DNA from: Streptococcus sp. Marseille-P6264
Lineage (GTDB): Bacteria; Bacillota; Bacilli; Lactobacillales; Streptococcaceae
DNA length: 64,000 nucleotides
NCBI RefSeq assembly: GCF_902460355.1
Contig: NZ_CABPTO010000001.1
Coordinates: 310,001 to 374,000 of the forward strand
Reading direction: 5' to 3'
The position numbers were made by a program, and so were the translations under genes. This document shows positions 45,438 through 54,405 of the stretch, in pieces (positions within the stretch are counted from its first letter, which is position 1; the number at the start of each line of letters is the position of its first letter). A model generated the notes under the pieces. That model had not been told where the DNA came from, did no database searches, and saw only the letters and a list, made by a program, of their open reading frames with translations.

Positions 45438-47078
45438 TTAGCAATTAAAACTAGCAATTTCGCTATCAAGTTTTTTCATATAGTAGCGATAGATCAGATA
45501 AGAAACAAGTCCAGAAATCACAATCAGCAGAAGGGAAAGGAGGTAGAGAACAGTGAGAGGCAGGGAGTATGAAATCGCATAGAGAACACCAATTACGATA
45601 ATCACTCCAATGGTAAAGGCTAGTGCCAATAGGGTCTTACCCATACTATTATCTCGAGTCATTAGCTCGTTGACATTGGACCAGTTGGTCACCAAATGCT
45701 TATAATCCCGATGATAGCCCCAAGCGCTCCAAGCTAGACTGGCAATAAACCAAACCAGCAGCATAACCAGAAAAGTCACCGGATGAACATGGAAGATAAG
45801 ACTGGTCACCAACAGAAGAATCACTGGTAGAATGGACTGAATAGCAAAGAGATACCAAAATTTGAGACGAACGTATTTTCTGAGCTCAAAAGGCAAGACC
45901 TTCAGATAATCAAAATTTTCCCGCTCCAAGGATAATCCAATAGAGGTCAGATTATTCCCACCCGAATTGAGGGTAGCGATAAACATAGCTAGGAAGATAA
46001 GCGGAAGTAAAAATCGTGGAATCAAGAACGGACTAACATCCAGACCTGCATTGATCGCCCCCATGAGCATACTTAAAATGATGATGTAAGGTATCAGTGC
46101 CGACATAAAGAGAGCCTGCAAGATGACCGAACCTTCACTCAGTAGCCGAATGTGGTAGCGCCAGACGAACTTCTTAAAATTCTTGGCCTCGTCCATATTG
46201 ATATCGTGCACACGCTCGCGTTTGCTTCCTGCTGCTCCTGTCATCAAGGCTGCTTCATAAAATTCTGGTATGACCTTGAACTTGACCACCAAAAAGAGCA
46301 GAACCGCCACGGCAAGCCAAGCTAAAATTCCTAAAATCGCAGTCAAGCTGAGAGGATTGATGATAAAGTCGTAAAAGGCTACAACTGGCGGGAAATAAGG
46401 TGTAACCATTGTATTGCTGGCAATACTACGGCTGTTCATCTGATTGATAAATATATAGAGACCTACCGAGCCTAGGGAAACTAGACCCAGAATCACATTG
46501 GATAGGATGGTCTTATACTTTCTAAAGAAGGCTGTCTTGGTGATAAAATGCACCAAAATCAAAATGACAAAAGTTATAACCGAGCTTAAAATGACAATCG
46601 AAACCAAGGCCATAGGCAGCCCGACTAAAGGATTTCCGCCTTGAAGACCAAGAACGATGAAATAGCTGTACATGGGCAGAATCGCAATCAAGAGTGTCAG
46701 AACTACCGAGATGCTCTTTCCGACAATGATTTCTGATTCACTAAAGGCATAGGGCCGATAGGACTGCAAATCCTTGCTTTCATAAAAGACATTATAGAAA
46801 ACCAAGAAGCCCTGCGACATGGAAAATATAGCAAATACGGAGACCATATTAGCAAAAAGGCCTGGATTTCCTACCATGTGATTGAATGCGCTCATGATAC
46901 CAAAAAAAACTAGGTAGACAAAGCCCAAAATCAAGTACATGCGAATGGTCTTCTGAGAGACATTAACCTTAACTTCCGGATTCTTTGCTTGCTTCTTGCG
47001 ATATTGCTGCAACTGCGAAGCTTGAATCGCATAAAGAATATTGATATCAACCAATTTTTTAATGGCATTAAAGCGCAT
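45438..47078 (-). CDS. ABC-2 type transporter permease
   Basis: A 546-aa membrane protein with roughly 12 hydrophobic segments. It begins with a cytoplasmic stretch (LQQYRKKQAKNPEVKVNVSQ), then helices. LSLERENFDYLKVLPF near residue 370 and ARYVRLKFWY-like residues (RKYVRLKFWYLF) after it recall exporter permeases of this type. It overlaps the ATPase gene by 11 bases and so forms a two-component transporter with it. The substrate is unknown; no peptide gene is adjacent. Confidence 0.85.
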   Translation of the reverse strand: MRFNAIKKLVDINILYAIQASQLQQYRKKQAKNPEVKVNVSQKTIRMYLILGFVYLVFFGIMSAFNHMVGNPGLFANMVSVFAIFSMSQGFLVFYNVFYESKDLQSYRPYAFSESEIIVGKSISVVLTLLIAILPMYSYFIVLGLQGGNPLVGLPMALVSIVILSSVITFVILILVHFITKTAFFRKYKTILSNVILGLVSLGSVGLYIFINQMNSRSIASNTMVTPYFPPVVAFYDFIINPLSLTAILGILAWLAVAVLLFLVVKFKVIPEFYEAALMTGAAGSKRERVHDINMDEAKNFKKFVWRYHIRLLSEGSVILQALFMSALIPYIIILSMLMGAINAGLDVSPFLIPRFLLPLIFLAMFIATLNSGGNNLTSIGLSLERENFDYLKVLPFELRKYVRLKFWYLFAIQSILPVILLLVTSLIFHVHPVTFLVMLLVWFIASLAWSAWGYHRDYKHLVTNWSNVNELMTRDNSMGKTLLALAFTIGVIIVIGVLYAISYSLPLTVLYLLSLLLIVISGLVSYLIYRYYMKKLDSEIASFNC

Positions 47079-47811
47079 CTGGACTCACCTCTTCTCTGCG
47101 ACCAGCCAGACCTAGATAGATGGTTTCAAGGGACTGGTCTGGATGCTGGGCTTTCAAGTCTTCAACCGTTCCGTAGAATATTAGTTCTCCTTTTTTGAGA
47201 ATGGCAATCTTATCGCATAGCTGCTCAGCCACTTCTAAAACGTGAGTTGAAAACAGAACTGTATTGCCCTTGTCAGCATGCTCACGCATCATCTGCTTTA
47301 GATCAAAAGCCGCCTGAGGATCCAAGCCCGTCAAAGGTTCATCCAGGACCCATATATCTGGATCAGACAAAAGGGCACCAATGACAAAGACCTTCTGCCG
47401 CATACCGTGTGAAAACGACTCAATCACTTCATAGCGATGACTAGCAAAGTCAAAGATAGCCAGCAATTCACCCAAACGAGCTTCTACTTCTGCCGTGGTC
47501 ATATCGTAGGAAGTCGCCACTAGCTCCCAGAATTCATTGGCTGTCAGTCGCAAGAAAAGGTCAGGAGAATCAGCTACATAGCCGATTTTTTTCTTTATTT
47601 CTAGACGATTACTGGATAGCTCCTTGCCGTCCACAAAAATTTGTCCCTGCGTCGGATTGATAACACTGACCAAGGATTTAATGGTTGTTGACTTACCCGC
47701 TCCATTGTGACCGATCAGACCGACAATCTCACCGCTTTCCAAGGTTAGATTCAGCTGGTTAAGCGCCAGCTTGCCATCATAGTCTTTTGTAACATCTCTA
47801 AATTCAATCAT
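47068..47811 (-). CDS. ABC-2 type transporter ATPase
   Basis: The 247-aa cytoplasmic ATPase is the partner of the 546-aa permease. Walker A GHNGAGKSTTIKSL is near residue 34, the signature is the variant FSHGMRQKV near 132, Walker B WVLDEPLTGLDP near 154, and the switch region STHVLEVAE near 189. The domain matches drug/peptide exporters of the CcmA type. An inverted repeat GTTTTAAG/CTTAAAAC surrounds its -10 box, so it may be regulated. Confidence 0.9.
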   Translation of the reverse strand: MIEFRDVTKDYDGKLALNQLNLTLESGEIVGLIGHNGAGKSTTIKSLVSVINPTQGQIFVDGKELSSNRLEIKKKIGYVADSPDLFLRLTANEFWELVATSYDMTTAEVEARLGELLAIFDFASHRYEVIESFSHGMRQKVFVIGALLSDPDIWVLDEPLTGLDPQAAFDLKQMMREHADKGNTVLFSTHVLEVAEQLCDKIAILKKGELIFYGTVEDLKAQHPDQSLETIYLGLAGRREEVSPDAL

Positions 47812-47829
47812 GAGAAACTCCTTTACTAT

Positions 47830-47858
47830 GTTTTAAGCTTATTATACTATCTTAAAAC
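47830..47858 (-). promoter_or_regulatory. Promoter with inverted-repeat operator for the ABC-2 transporter
   Basis: TATAAT (47841-47846, minus strand) lies exactly between perfect 8-bp arms GTTTTAAG (47830-47837) and CTTAAAAC (47851-47858), 13 bases apart. A bound dimeric repressor would block the promoter; this is inference. Confidence 0.55.
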
Positions 47859-47880
47859 TTATTTGTCTTAAAATTTGCGA

Positions 47881-47916
47881 AAAAGTTCGGATTTTGCTTT
47901 AAAACAAGCCAGAACT
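47881..47916 (-). terminator. Terminator of the RocB-like peptidase gene
   Basis: On the minus strand AGTTC...GAACT with inner GGCTT/AAGC-type pairing is followed by five T, six bases past the stop codon. Confidence 0.6.
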
Positions 47917-47921
47917 ATCCT

Positions 47922-49535
47922 TTAAGCCTTGAAAGATTGAGCATTTTCCAACAGATAGAGCAAGAAATTGGGAATGGTTTCCAGCATGTCCTGCTCATAG
48001 ACACGCTCAGTCAGCTGATGCAAGTCCTTGCCCCATGGTCCAAGATTGATACCGGGGATATGATTGGCCGCAATCTCTGGGAAATCCAAATGATAGAGAT
48101 TCTCAGGCACAGGCATACTGGCAATCAGGTCTTGGTATTCAGCAGCAGGCTTCTCTAAGGCACAGTAACTAAGGTCACAGATTCCCATGAAGAATTCATC
48201 CACTTGGAGTTGACAGCCAGCTTCCTTGTTCAGATAATCTTGATAGAGTTGAATGACCTTGTCAATCCTAATCGGACTGTCTGACAAGCGGCGACAATTC
48301 ATAGATGGATAGTAAGGCGGTGCGATCGCTAAGACAACCAAAGCTTCCTTGCGGTCGTAGAAATCTAAAACCTTCTGGATATTTTGAATGCTGATTTCCT
48401 GATAGGATACACCATCTTGCAAGGCTTGCTGGGCTTCTTCGTAAATCTGCTGCAGGGTTTCTTCAAAACCGATTTTTTCTTGGCATTCTTTCAGTAATTC
48501 CTGATAGGTCAGCACGCACGGTTTTGGTACAAGCTTGCTTTCTTCATAAACCTTCTGCAACTGACAGTAGTTTTGATAAAAGCCATCCACTGCTTCCTGA
48601 CTGAGATTCTTTATGGTCGTTAGCAGCTCACTTGGACTCTTTTCTAGATAAAGGACGCTGAAATAGCCGGCAGCACGCAGCACTGTTGACACATCGTAAT
48701 TTTCCTTCAAATCGCGCAGATAGGACCAAGATGGCAAGGGCGAACGTTCGCCGTAGGCCATGTCGGATAGAGCCGGATTAAGGTCAATTTTTTCAGCAAC
48801 CTTGGCCAACAAGGATAGTGCATTGATCCCCTTGAGTGGCTCTTTCATATGCGAAAGGATGCCCTGAGTCACGACAACTGGCATCAACTTGCCAACTGTT
48901 CCTACATGAAGCACCTTTTCCTCCGCTGACTGGCTTTCAAAAGGCTCAGAATCCACAGCCAGAAGGTAATGAAGTTGGAAGCGCTCCTTCAATTCAGCAA
49001 GCAGGGCTGTTGCTGCTCGCATGCCCTGGGAATAGGATTCCTCATCTCCGACCGAAAGATAAAGCAAATTAACCTGACCAGACTGTCTCTGACTATATGC
49101 TTCCACTACTCCCAGCTGCAAGGCCAGAGCCGCTTTCATATCGCAAGATCCCCGACCAAACTGCCACTTGTCCGACGCAATATCCGCTAAAAGATCTGAA
49201 TCTGAAGAAATAGAGGGCAATTTTTCTTTGAGGGACTGATTATCAAAAGCCCAGTCTTTGAGACTGCCAAAGTCCTCAATGTCTACTGTATCATGATGAT
49301 GAAAAAGAATCACGGTATCAGCCGTATCTCGCTTGACCAGAGCCCAGTTGACACTGCGGTTATAAAAATCATTCGGAATCTGATAGCAGCCAAACTGTTC
49401 TGGATGCTCCTGAAAATAAGGAATCTCCCCTATCCGCTCCTGAAGAAAGGCTTCAATCTTCCGCTCAGAACTAGTATGGGTAAAACTTTCAATCGCCATA
49501 CTTTGGTCAAAAATATCTTGAATATACTGTTTCAT
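47922..49535 (-). CDS. M20 family peptidase, RocB-like
   Basis: A 537-aa cytoplasmic metallohydrolase of the M20 family, RocB-type. The metal and catalytic residues are in ILFHHHDTVD near residue 76, GRGSCDMKAALA near 127 and SVGDEESYSQG near 162. A His-containing LSHMKEP follows near 227. RocB-like proteins are linked to arginine utilisation in Bacillus, but their reaction is not settled. The start MKQYIQDIF follows AGAGAGG; an earlier in-frame ATG is less likely. It may be co-expressed with nothing else here. Confidence 0.82.
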   Translation of the reverse strand: MKQYIQDIFDQSMAIESFTHTSSERKIEAFLQERIGEIPYFQEHPEQFGCYQIPNDFYNRSVNWALVKRDTADTVILFHHHDTVDIEDFGSLKDWAFDNQSLKEKLPSISSDSDLLADIASDKWQFGRGSCDMKAALALQLGVVEAYSQRQSGQVNLLYLSVGDEESYSQGMRAATALLAELKERFQLHYLLAVDSEPFESQSAEEKVLHVGTVGKLMPVVVTQGILSHMKEPLKGINALSLLAKVAEKIDLNPALSDMAYGERSPLPSWSYLRDLKENYDVSTVLRAAGYFSVLYLEKSPSELLTTIKNLSQEAVDGFYQNYCQLQKVYEESKLVPKPCVLTYQELLKECQEKIGFEETLQQIYEEAQQALQDGVSYQEISIQNIQKVLDFYDRKEALVVLAIAPPYYPSMNCRRLSDSPIRIDKVIQLYQDYLNKEAGCQLQVDEFFMGICDLSYCALEKPAAEYQDLIASMPVPENLYHLDFPEIAANHIPGINLGPWGKDLHQLTERVYEQDMLETIPNFLLYLLENAQSFKA

Positions 49536-49603
49536 TCTTTCTACCTCTCTGTTTGCTGGCACTTCTGACTTGCAGGCCAAGGCCAGCTGAAAGACGATAA
49601 GGC

Positions 49604-49648
49604 AAAAGCAGCCAATCTTTACCTAGTCAGGCATGTTTGGCTGCTTTT
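49604..49648 (-). terminator. Terminator of the wall-anchored pepX gene
   Basis: Perfect 12-bp arms AAAAGCAGCCAA and TTGGCTGCTTTT with a 21-base loop lie 13 bases past the stop codon. The T run is short (four). Confidence 0.7.
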
Positions 49649-49660
49649 ATCTTGTAATGA

Positions 49661-52600
49661 CTAACGACGAGAATACTTCTTAACGAGGCCAGACATCCCC
49701 AATGTGCTGACAAGAAGCACCAAGCCTAGATAGAACATTCCATTTTCTGAATGGCTACCGGTTTTTGGCAAGGAAGCTGCGGCTTGTTGAGCTTGTTGAA
49801 CGGCTACCTGCTCCACTTGAGACGCTTCTGGTTGACTAGCCAATTGCTGCACCTGAGGCACCACTTTCCGACTACCTAATTGCTGCACATGGTCCGTCGC
49901 GCCTTTCTCATGTTCTTTACGTCCAACCTTTGAATCGACTGATGGAGCTTCTTGTTGCGGCTCCTGTCTATCAAAGATGTATTCTGGAACTTCTCTGATT
50001 TCTGGTGCAACCAGCTTTTCACCAATAATTTCAGATAAGTTAGCATATTCCGTATCAAGGGCACTTGCTACATAATCAGCTTTTTGAGAACGACTAGCTT
50101 CCACGGTCGGTACTAGCGCACTAATAGAATCCGTTTTGAAAGTCACTGCATACTGACGCTTAATCGTCAAGTCGCTAGGGTCATAAGTATTGAAGACCAG
50201 AGCTAGCTTGTGACCTTTTTTCACCGTGTAAAGATTCGGCTGCAAATACATGGTATAATCATGGAATTGGCCGACTTTTGGCTTAATGCTCTTTTCTGAG
50301 CTAGACGGTGTATAGCCTGATTCTGGATTGGCTAAGTTTAGCCAGCCCTTAGCAATGACCTTATATTTAGTTTTGGTTGTTGCAAAATTTTTAACATCCA
50401 GATTGCTGAGATTGCTACCCATCCAGAAGTCACCAGCCTTGCTGTTATCACTAGCAGCACCATTTCCAACGACATCAAACTCTTGGTCTGATACATCTAC
50501 CAAGAGCGCATTGACCTGCAGATTTTTGCCACTGCCCTTAGCCAAAGCGGCCTTGAAGTGAACTGGAATATGACCCTTGATAGTCGTATCTTCTTTGACT
50601 TCTGTCATAAAGGTCATGTTAGCCTTAGAAGATCCTTGACTGACAGTTTCATCTCGCTTGCTAGTGTCAATCCCAGCCCCCGCATAGTCACTGGAAATGG
50701 TTTCTTCTAGACGTTTGGACTTAGCTGTCAAAATCAAACGATTAGTGCTTTTCCAATTGTCATAGCTCGTCCATTTATTTGGATCGTAGTTATTTTGTGC
50801 CAAAACAGCAGGAAGCTTGCTAACATCGTTCTTGACATCGTAAAGATAATGAGAGAACCAAGTATTGAGCAAGTCGTAGAAATCTTGATTGTTAGCCTTG
50901 ATACCATAACCTCGAGAGATAGCTGCTGGATGGACATGGTCTCCTTGGTGGAGGTAGAGTTTTACATTTTGTCCCGCTTTTTTCAAGACATCATACATAA
51001 GCTCAAACTGTTTGGTTTTGACATTGTGATCATTTAAGCCATGTACCAGCAGGGCGCTAGTCTTTATCTTTCCTGAATTTAGGGTATAATCGCGTTCTCG
51101 CCAAACTTGGCTATAATTGCGACCGTGAGCTTTTTGGTCCTTGTTTAGCTGATTGATGTAGTCAGCATACTTGTTCCAGATTGAAGCCCAATCGTCTTGA
51201 TCAAGCATCCGAGTTGAAACGTAGAGTGACAGCCAAGACAGATCACTGTATGGCGGATTGCTGTAGGCTGTTCCTTGACTATTAAAATAATCATACCAGC
51301 TAGCAATTCCTGCGGCTGGAACGATGGTTCTCAGGCCTTCTACACCTGTTGTTGCCACACCGAAAGTTGTCGTACCGGCCCAAGATAGGCCAGTCATGCC
51401 GACTTTGCCATTGGCCCAGTCAGCCTTGATTTCAATATTGCTAGTTTTATCCGTGTAGGCCGTCCGTTTACCGTTGACCCATTCGACAATATTTTTAAAA
51501 GCTTCTACTTCCAAATCAGATCCAGTTGTATTGAAGCCTTCTGAACCCTTAGTTCCCAGACCAGCACTGGAAACAAAAGCATAGCCGCGCACTAGGAAGT
51601 AATCATACCAGTTCAAATTCTCGTAATCATAAATCCCTTCATAAGGGCTATAATAGTACCAATCTGACGCCTTGGCTTTCTTCGCCGCATCAATACTGCT
51701 CATGCTAGACACCGGTTGGCGCTTAGCAGGCTTATTGTGCAAACTCTTCATGTCATAAGAACCGTTTGTCGGCAGATTGAGACTTTCCAAGGTCACATAG
51801 TTTTCATCCAAAGTCCCTGCGACGTAAGGACGGGCTTCTAAAATCGTCGAAGCCTTAAAATCACCTTGAGCTACTGCTTTCGGAAGTTGTACGATAGCCT
51901 TGACGAGGTCACGCTTTCCGTCTCCATCCGTATCATGATCCGTCTCAACATAGACAGGAAAACGAACAATGTCGCTTTTCTTATACGAATAGTCCTTATC
52001 TTCCTTAGCCCCACTGCTGTATGGGAAAATTGGCTGTGCCCGACCATTCAAAAAGAGCGGTGCTTTCTTTTCAGCACGATAAGCATCATGCAGGCGCTTG
52101 GCAACTGCATACATAGTCTGCAGATTACTTCCCTGTACGCGGGCTGTCAAATCAGCCTCTTTGTCAATCATTCCCATGCTCTTGGCTAGATTCACTCTAT
52201 CTTGGGCACTGGTGCCTAACTGAGATTCATTGACAGCTGCCCATTTCAGGAGCTCATCGACTGCTTCCTGCAGGGTCAGTTCCTTATCAGCTAAAGCTGG
52301 ATTTGAAAGACTCCCCGTATAAGCAGACAGGTCTTGTCCTTTGGCAGTAGCAGGCACAGCAGAAGGTACTAAGCTAGCATCTTGAGCCCAAGCTAAAGGT
52401 GGCGACTCCAATGAAGAAGTAGGCTTTTCAGAGTCCACAACTGGTTTTTCAGCAGTGACCGATTCCTCTTCTTGCTTTTCTGGTCTTGCAGTAGCCGACG
52501 ATTCCTTACTTTCAACCTCTAAAACCGCTGGTTGCTGGACTGAAGATACCGGTTCAGACGGCTTTGCAATAGCTTCTGTTTGAAGAATTTCCTTGCTTTC

Positions 52601-52705
52601 GACATTCGCCTGACTCGCCTCATCGGCTTGAACAACCCGGCCTAGGGCCAAAGGTGCAAATAACGAGACTGATAAGAGTAACCTCACTAGTCCTCTCTTT
52701 TTCAT
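49661..52705 (-). CDS. Cell-wall-anchored X-prolyl dipeptidyl peptidase
   Basis: A 1014-aa surface serine peptidase of family S15 that releases X-Pro dipeptides from peptides such as collagen fragments. A signal peptide ends near residue 27 (VVQA-D). Residues 28-110 are a Glu/Ser/Val-rich linker. The catalytic domain has the nucleophile Ser in GMTGLSWAGTTTFG near 440 and the His in GDHVHPAA near 590, followed by a CocE-type jelly roll. A DTDGDGKRD segment near 257 looks like a calcium loop. The end has a Gln/Val repeat region, LPKTG, a hydrophobic helix and KKYSRR. The start follows AAAGGGG. CcpA control is likely. Confidence 0.93.
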   Translation of the reverse strand: MKKRGLVRLLLSVSLFAPLALGRVVQADEASQANVESKEILQTEAIAKPSEPVSSVQQPAVLEVESKESSATARPEKQEEESVTAEKPVVDSEKPTSSLESPPLAWAQDASLVPSAVPATAKGQDLSAYTGSLSNPALADKELTLQEAVDELLKWAAVNESQLGTSAQDRVNLAKSMGMIDKEADLTARVQGSNLQTMYAVAKRLHDAYRAEKKAPLFLNGRAQPIFPYSSGAKEDKDYSYKKSDIVRFPVYVETDHDTDGDGKRDLVKAIVQLPKAVAQGDFKASTILEARPYVAGTLDENYVTLESLNLPTNGSYDMKSLHNKPAKRQPVSSMSSIDAAKKAKASDWYYYSPYEGIYDYENLNWYDYFLVRGYAFVSSAGLGTKGSEGFNTTGSDLEVEAFKNIVEWVNGKRTAYTDKTSNIEIKADWANGKVGMTGLSWAGTTTFGVATTGVEGLRTIVPAAGIASWYDYFNSQGTAYSNPPYSDLSWLSLYVSTRMLDQDDWASIWNKYADYINQLNKDQKAHGRNYSQVWRERDYTLNSGKIKTSALLVHGLNDHNVKTKQFELMYDVLKKAGQNVKLYLHQGDHVHPAAISRGYGIKANNQDFYDLLNTWFSHYLYDVKNDVSKLPAVLAQNNYDPNKWTSYDNWKSTNRLILTAKSKRLEETISSDYAGAGIDTSKRDETVSQGSSKANMTFMTEVKEDTTIKGHIPVHFKAALAKGSGKNLQVNALLVDVSDQEFDVVGNGAASDNSKAGDFWMGSNLSNLDVKNFATTKTKYKVIAKGWLNLANPESGYTPSSSEKSIKPKVGQFHDYTMYLQPNLYTVKKGHKLALVFNTYDPSDLTIKRQYAVTFKTDSISALVPTVEASRSQKADYVASALDTEYANLSEIIGEKLVAPEIREVPEYIFDRQEPQQEAPSVDSKVGRKEHEKGATDHVQQLGSRKVVPQVQQLASQPEASQVEQVAVQQAQQAAASLPKTGSHSENGMFYLGLVLLVSTLGMSGLVKKYSRR

Positions 52706-52744
52706 AAAAAACCCCTTTCTTTTTATCAAGTTTATTACTTGTCC

Positions 52745-52773
52745 ATTATACTATGTAAGCGTTTTAAATTCAA
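52745..52773 (-). promoter_or_regulatory. pepX promoter with a cre site in its spacer
   Basis: -35 TTGAAT, 17 bases and -10 TATAAT on the minus strand. The spacer contains TTAAAACGCTTACA (52754-52767), which matches the cre consensus TGNAANCGNWNNCW at all but one position. CcpA bound here would block RNA polymerase. Confidence 0.7.
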
Positions 52774-52815
52774 TGCTAGTTTTAGCTTATCATCAAAAAA
52801 TATAAAATTAACTTG

Positions 52816-52853
52816 TATAAACGTTTGTGTCATCATTCTTCTTTTGGTAAAAT
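52816..52853 (+). promoter_or_regulatory. Amylase promoter with cre-like site
   Basis: -35 TTGTGT (52825-52830), 17 bases, -10 TAAAAT (52848-52853). TATAAACGTTTGTG (52816-52829) overlaps the -35 and resembles cre with about three mismatches. Confidence 0.5.
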
Positions 52854-52884
52854 AGACCCATCCTAAGAATCTGAGGTATCTCGT

Positions 52885-54333
52885 ATGGAAAATCAAACAT
52901 TAATGCAGTATTTTGAATGGTACTTACCAAATGATGGACAACATTGGAATCGCTTGGCGGAGGATGCTCCGCACCTAGCATCAAAAGGCATCCGCAAGGT
53001 TTGGATGCCACCAGCTTTCAAAGCAACAGGCTCAAATGATGTCGGCTATGGAGTTTATGATCTCTTCGACCTAGGTGAGTTTGACCAAAAAGGAACTGTC
53101 CGCACCAAATATGGTTTTAAGGAGGACTACCTAAAAGCTATCCAAACTCTCAAAGCCAATGGCATTGAACCCATGGCTGATGTAGTCCTCAATCACAAGG
53201 CAGCTGCGGACTACAAAGAGCGTTTTACTGTCGTTGAAGTAGATTCCAACGACCGAACTAAGGTCTTGTCAGAACCTTTCGAAATCAAAGGCTGGACTAA
53301 GTTTGTCTTCCCAGGCCGCAATAAAACCTACAATGACTTTGAATGGCATTGGTACCACTTTACCGGTACGGACTATGATGCCAAAAACAACAAGTCAGGT
53401 ATTTTCCTTATCCAAGGAGACAATAAAGGCTGGGCGGATGATGAGCTTGTAGACAATGAAAACGGCAACTATGACTATCTCATGTATGCTGATATTGACT
53501 TCAAGCATCCAGAGGTTATTCAAAACCTCTACGACTGGGTTTACTGGTTTATCGAAACAACAGGCGTTCAAGGATTTCGTTTGGATGCTGTCAAGCACAT
53601 TGACTCCTTCTTTATGAGAAATTTTATCCGCGATATAACTGCAAAATACGGTGAGGATTTCTATGTTTTTGGGGAATTTTGGAACAGCGATGAGACAGCT
53701 AATAACGACTATCTAAAAAATATTGAATACCGCTTTGATCTTGTTGACGTCAAGCTCCACCATAATTTCTTTGACGCCAGCCGAGCTGGAGCAGACTTTG
53801 ACCTACGGACGATTTTCGACCATACTTTAGTAAAAAATCATCCTGAGTCAGCTGTGACCTTCGTGGACAATCACGACACCCAGCGAGGTCAAGCTCTGGA
53901 GTCCACTGTCGAAGAATGGTTCAAGCCAGCAGCCTATGCTCTCATCCTGCTACGAGAAGAAGGCCTGCCTTGCGTCTTTTATGGCGACTACTATGGTATT
54001 AGTGGAGAATTTGCCCAAGAGAGCTTCCAAGACGTACTGGACAAGCTCTTGGATATTCGTCTCAACCTAGCTTACGGTGAGCAGACTGACTACTTTGACG
54101 ATGCCAACTGTATCGGATGGACTCGCCAAGGCAAGGACGATGGTCAACCAATCGCTGTTGTTGTCAGTAATAACCAAGCCAGCAGCAAGCGTATGCTGTT
54201 GGGGCCAGAATGGGCTGGAAAAGAATTCAGCGATTATCTGGGCAAGAGCTCTCAAATCGTGACGATTGACGAAGAAGGCTGGGGAGAATTTCCAGTGGAG
54301 GAAAAATCAGTCAGTGTCTGGTCTGTCAAATAA
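52885..54333 (+). CDS. Cytoplasmic alpha-amylase (GH13)
   Basis: The 482-aa protein has no signal peptide, so it acts on internal glucans or imported maltodextrins. GH13 motifs are in order: ADVVLNHKA near residue 98, GFRLDAVKHID near 230 with the nucleophile Asp, FGEFWN near 263 with the acid Glu, and FVDNHDTQRGQ near 328. The start MENQTLMQYFEWYLPNDGQHW is that of the liquefying cytoplasmic amylases. It is divergent from pepX, with cre-like sites between. The N-terminal ATG has a weak GAGGTA site upstream. Confidence 0.93.
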   Translation: MENQTLMQYFEWYLPNDGQHWNRLAEDAPHLASKGIRKVWMPPAFKATGSNDVGYGVYDLFDLGEFDQKGTVRTKYGFKEDYLKAIQTLKANGIEPMADVVLNHKAAADYKERFTVVEVDSNDRTKVLSEPFEIKGWTKFVFPGRNKTYNDFEWHWYHFTGTDYDAKNNKSGIFLIQGDNKGWADDELVDNENGNYDYLMYADIDFKHPEVIQNLYDWVYWFIETTGVQGFRLDAVKHIDSFFMRNFIRDITAKYGEDFYVFGEFWNSDETANNDYLKNIEYRFDLVDVKLHHNFFDASRAGADFDLRTIFDHTLVKNHPESAVTFVDNHDTQRGQALESTVEEWFKPAAYALILLREEGLPCVFYGDYYGISGEFAQESFQDVLDKLLDIRLNLAYGEQTDYFDDANCIGWTRQGKDDGQPIAVVVSNNQASSKRMLLGPEWAGKEFSDYLGKSSQIVTIDEEGWGEFPVEEKSVSVWSVK

Positions 54334-54344
54334 TCTGTATATTC

Positions 54345-54377
54345 AAAAACGAGAGGGAATCTTTCCTTCTCGTTTTT
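54345..54377. terminator. Bidirectional terminator after amylase
   Basis: AAAAACGAGAGGGA pairs with TCCTTCTCGTTTTT (one G-U pair) between convergent genes. Confidence 0.85.
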
Positions 54378-54405
54378 CTAGTATTTCAAGCTTGTATAAA
54401 ACTTG

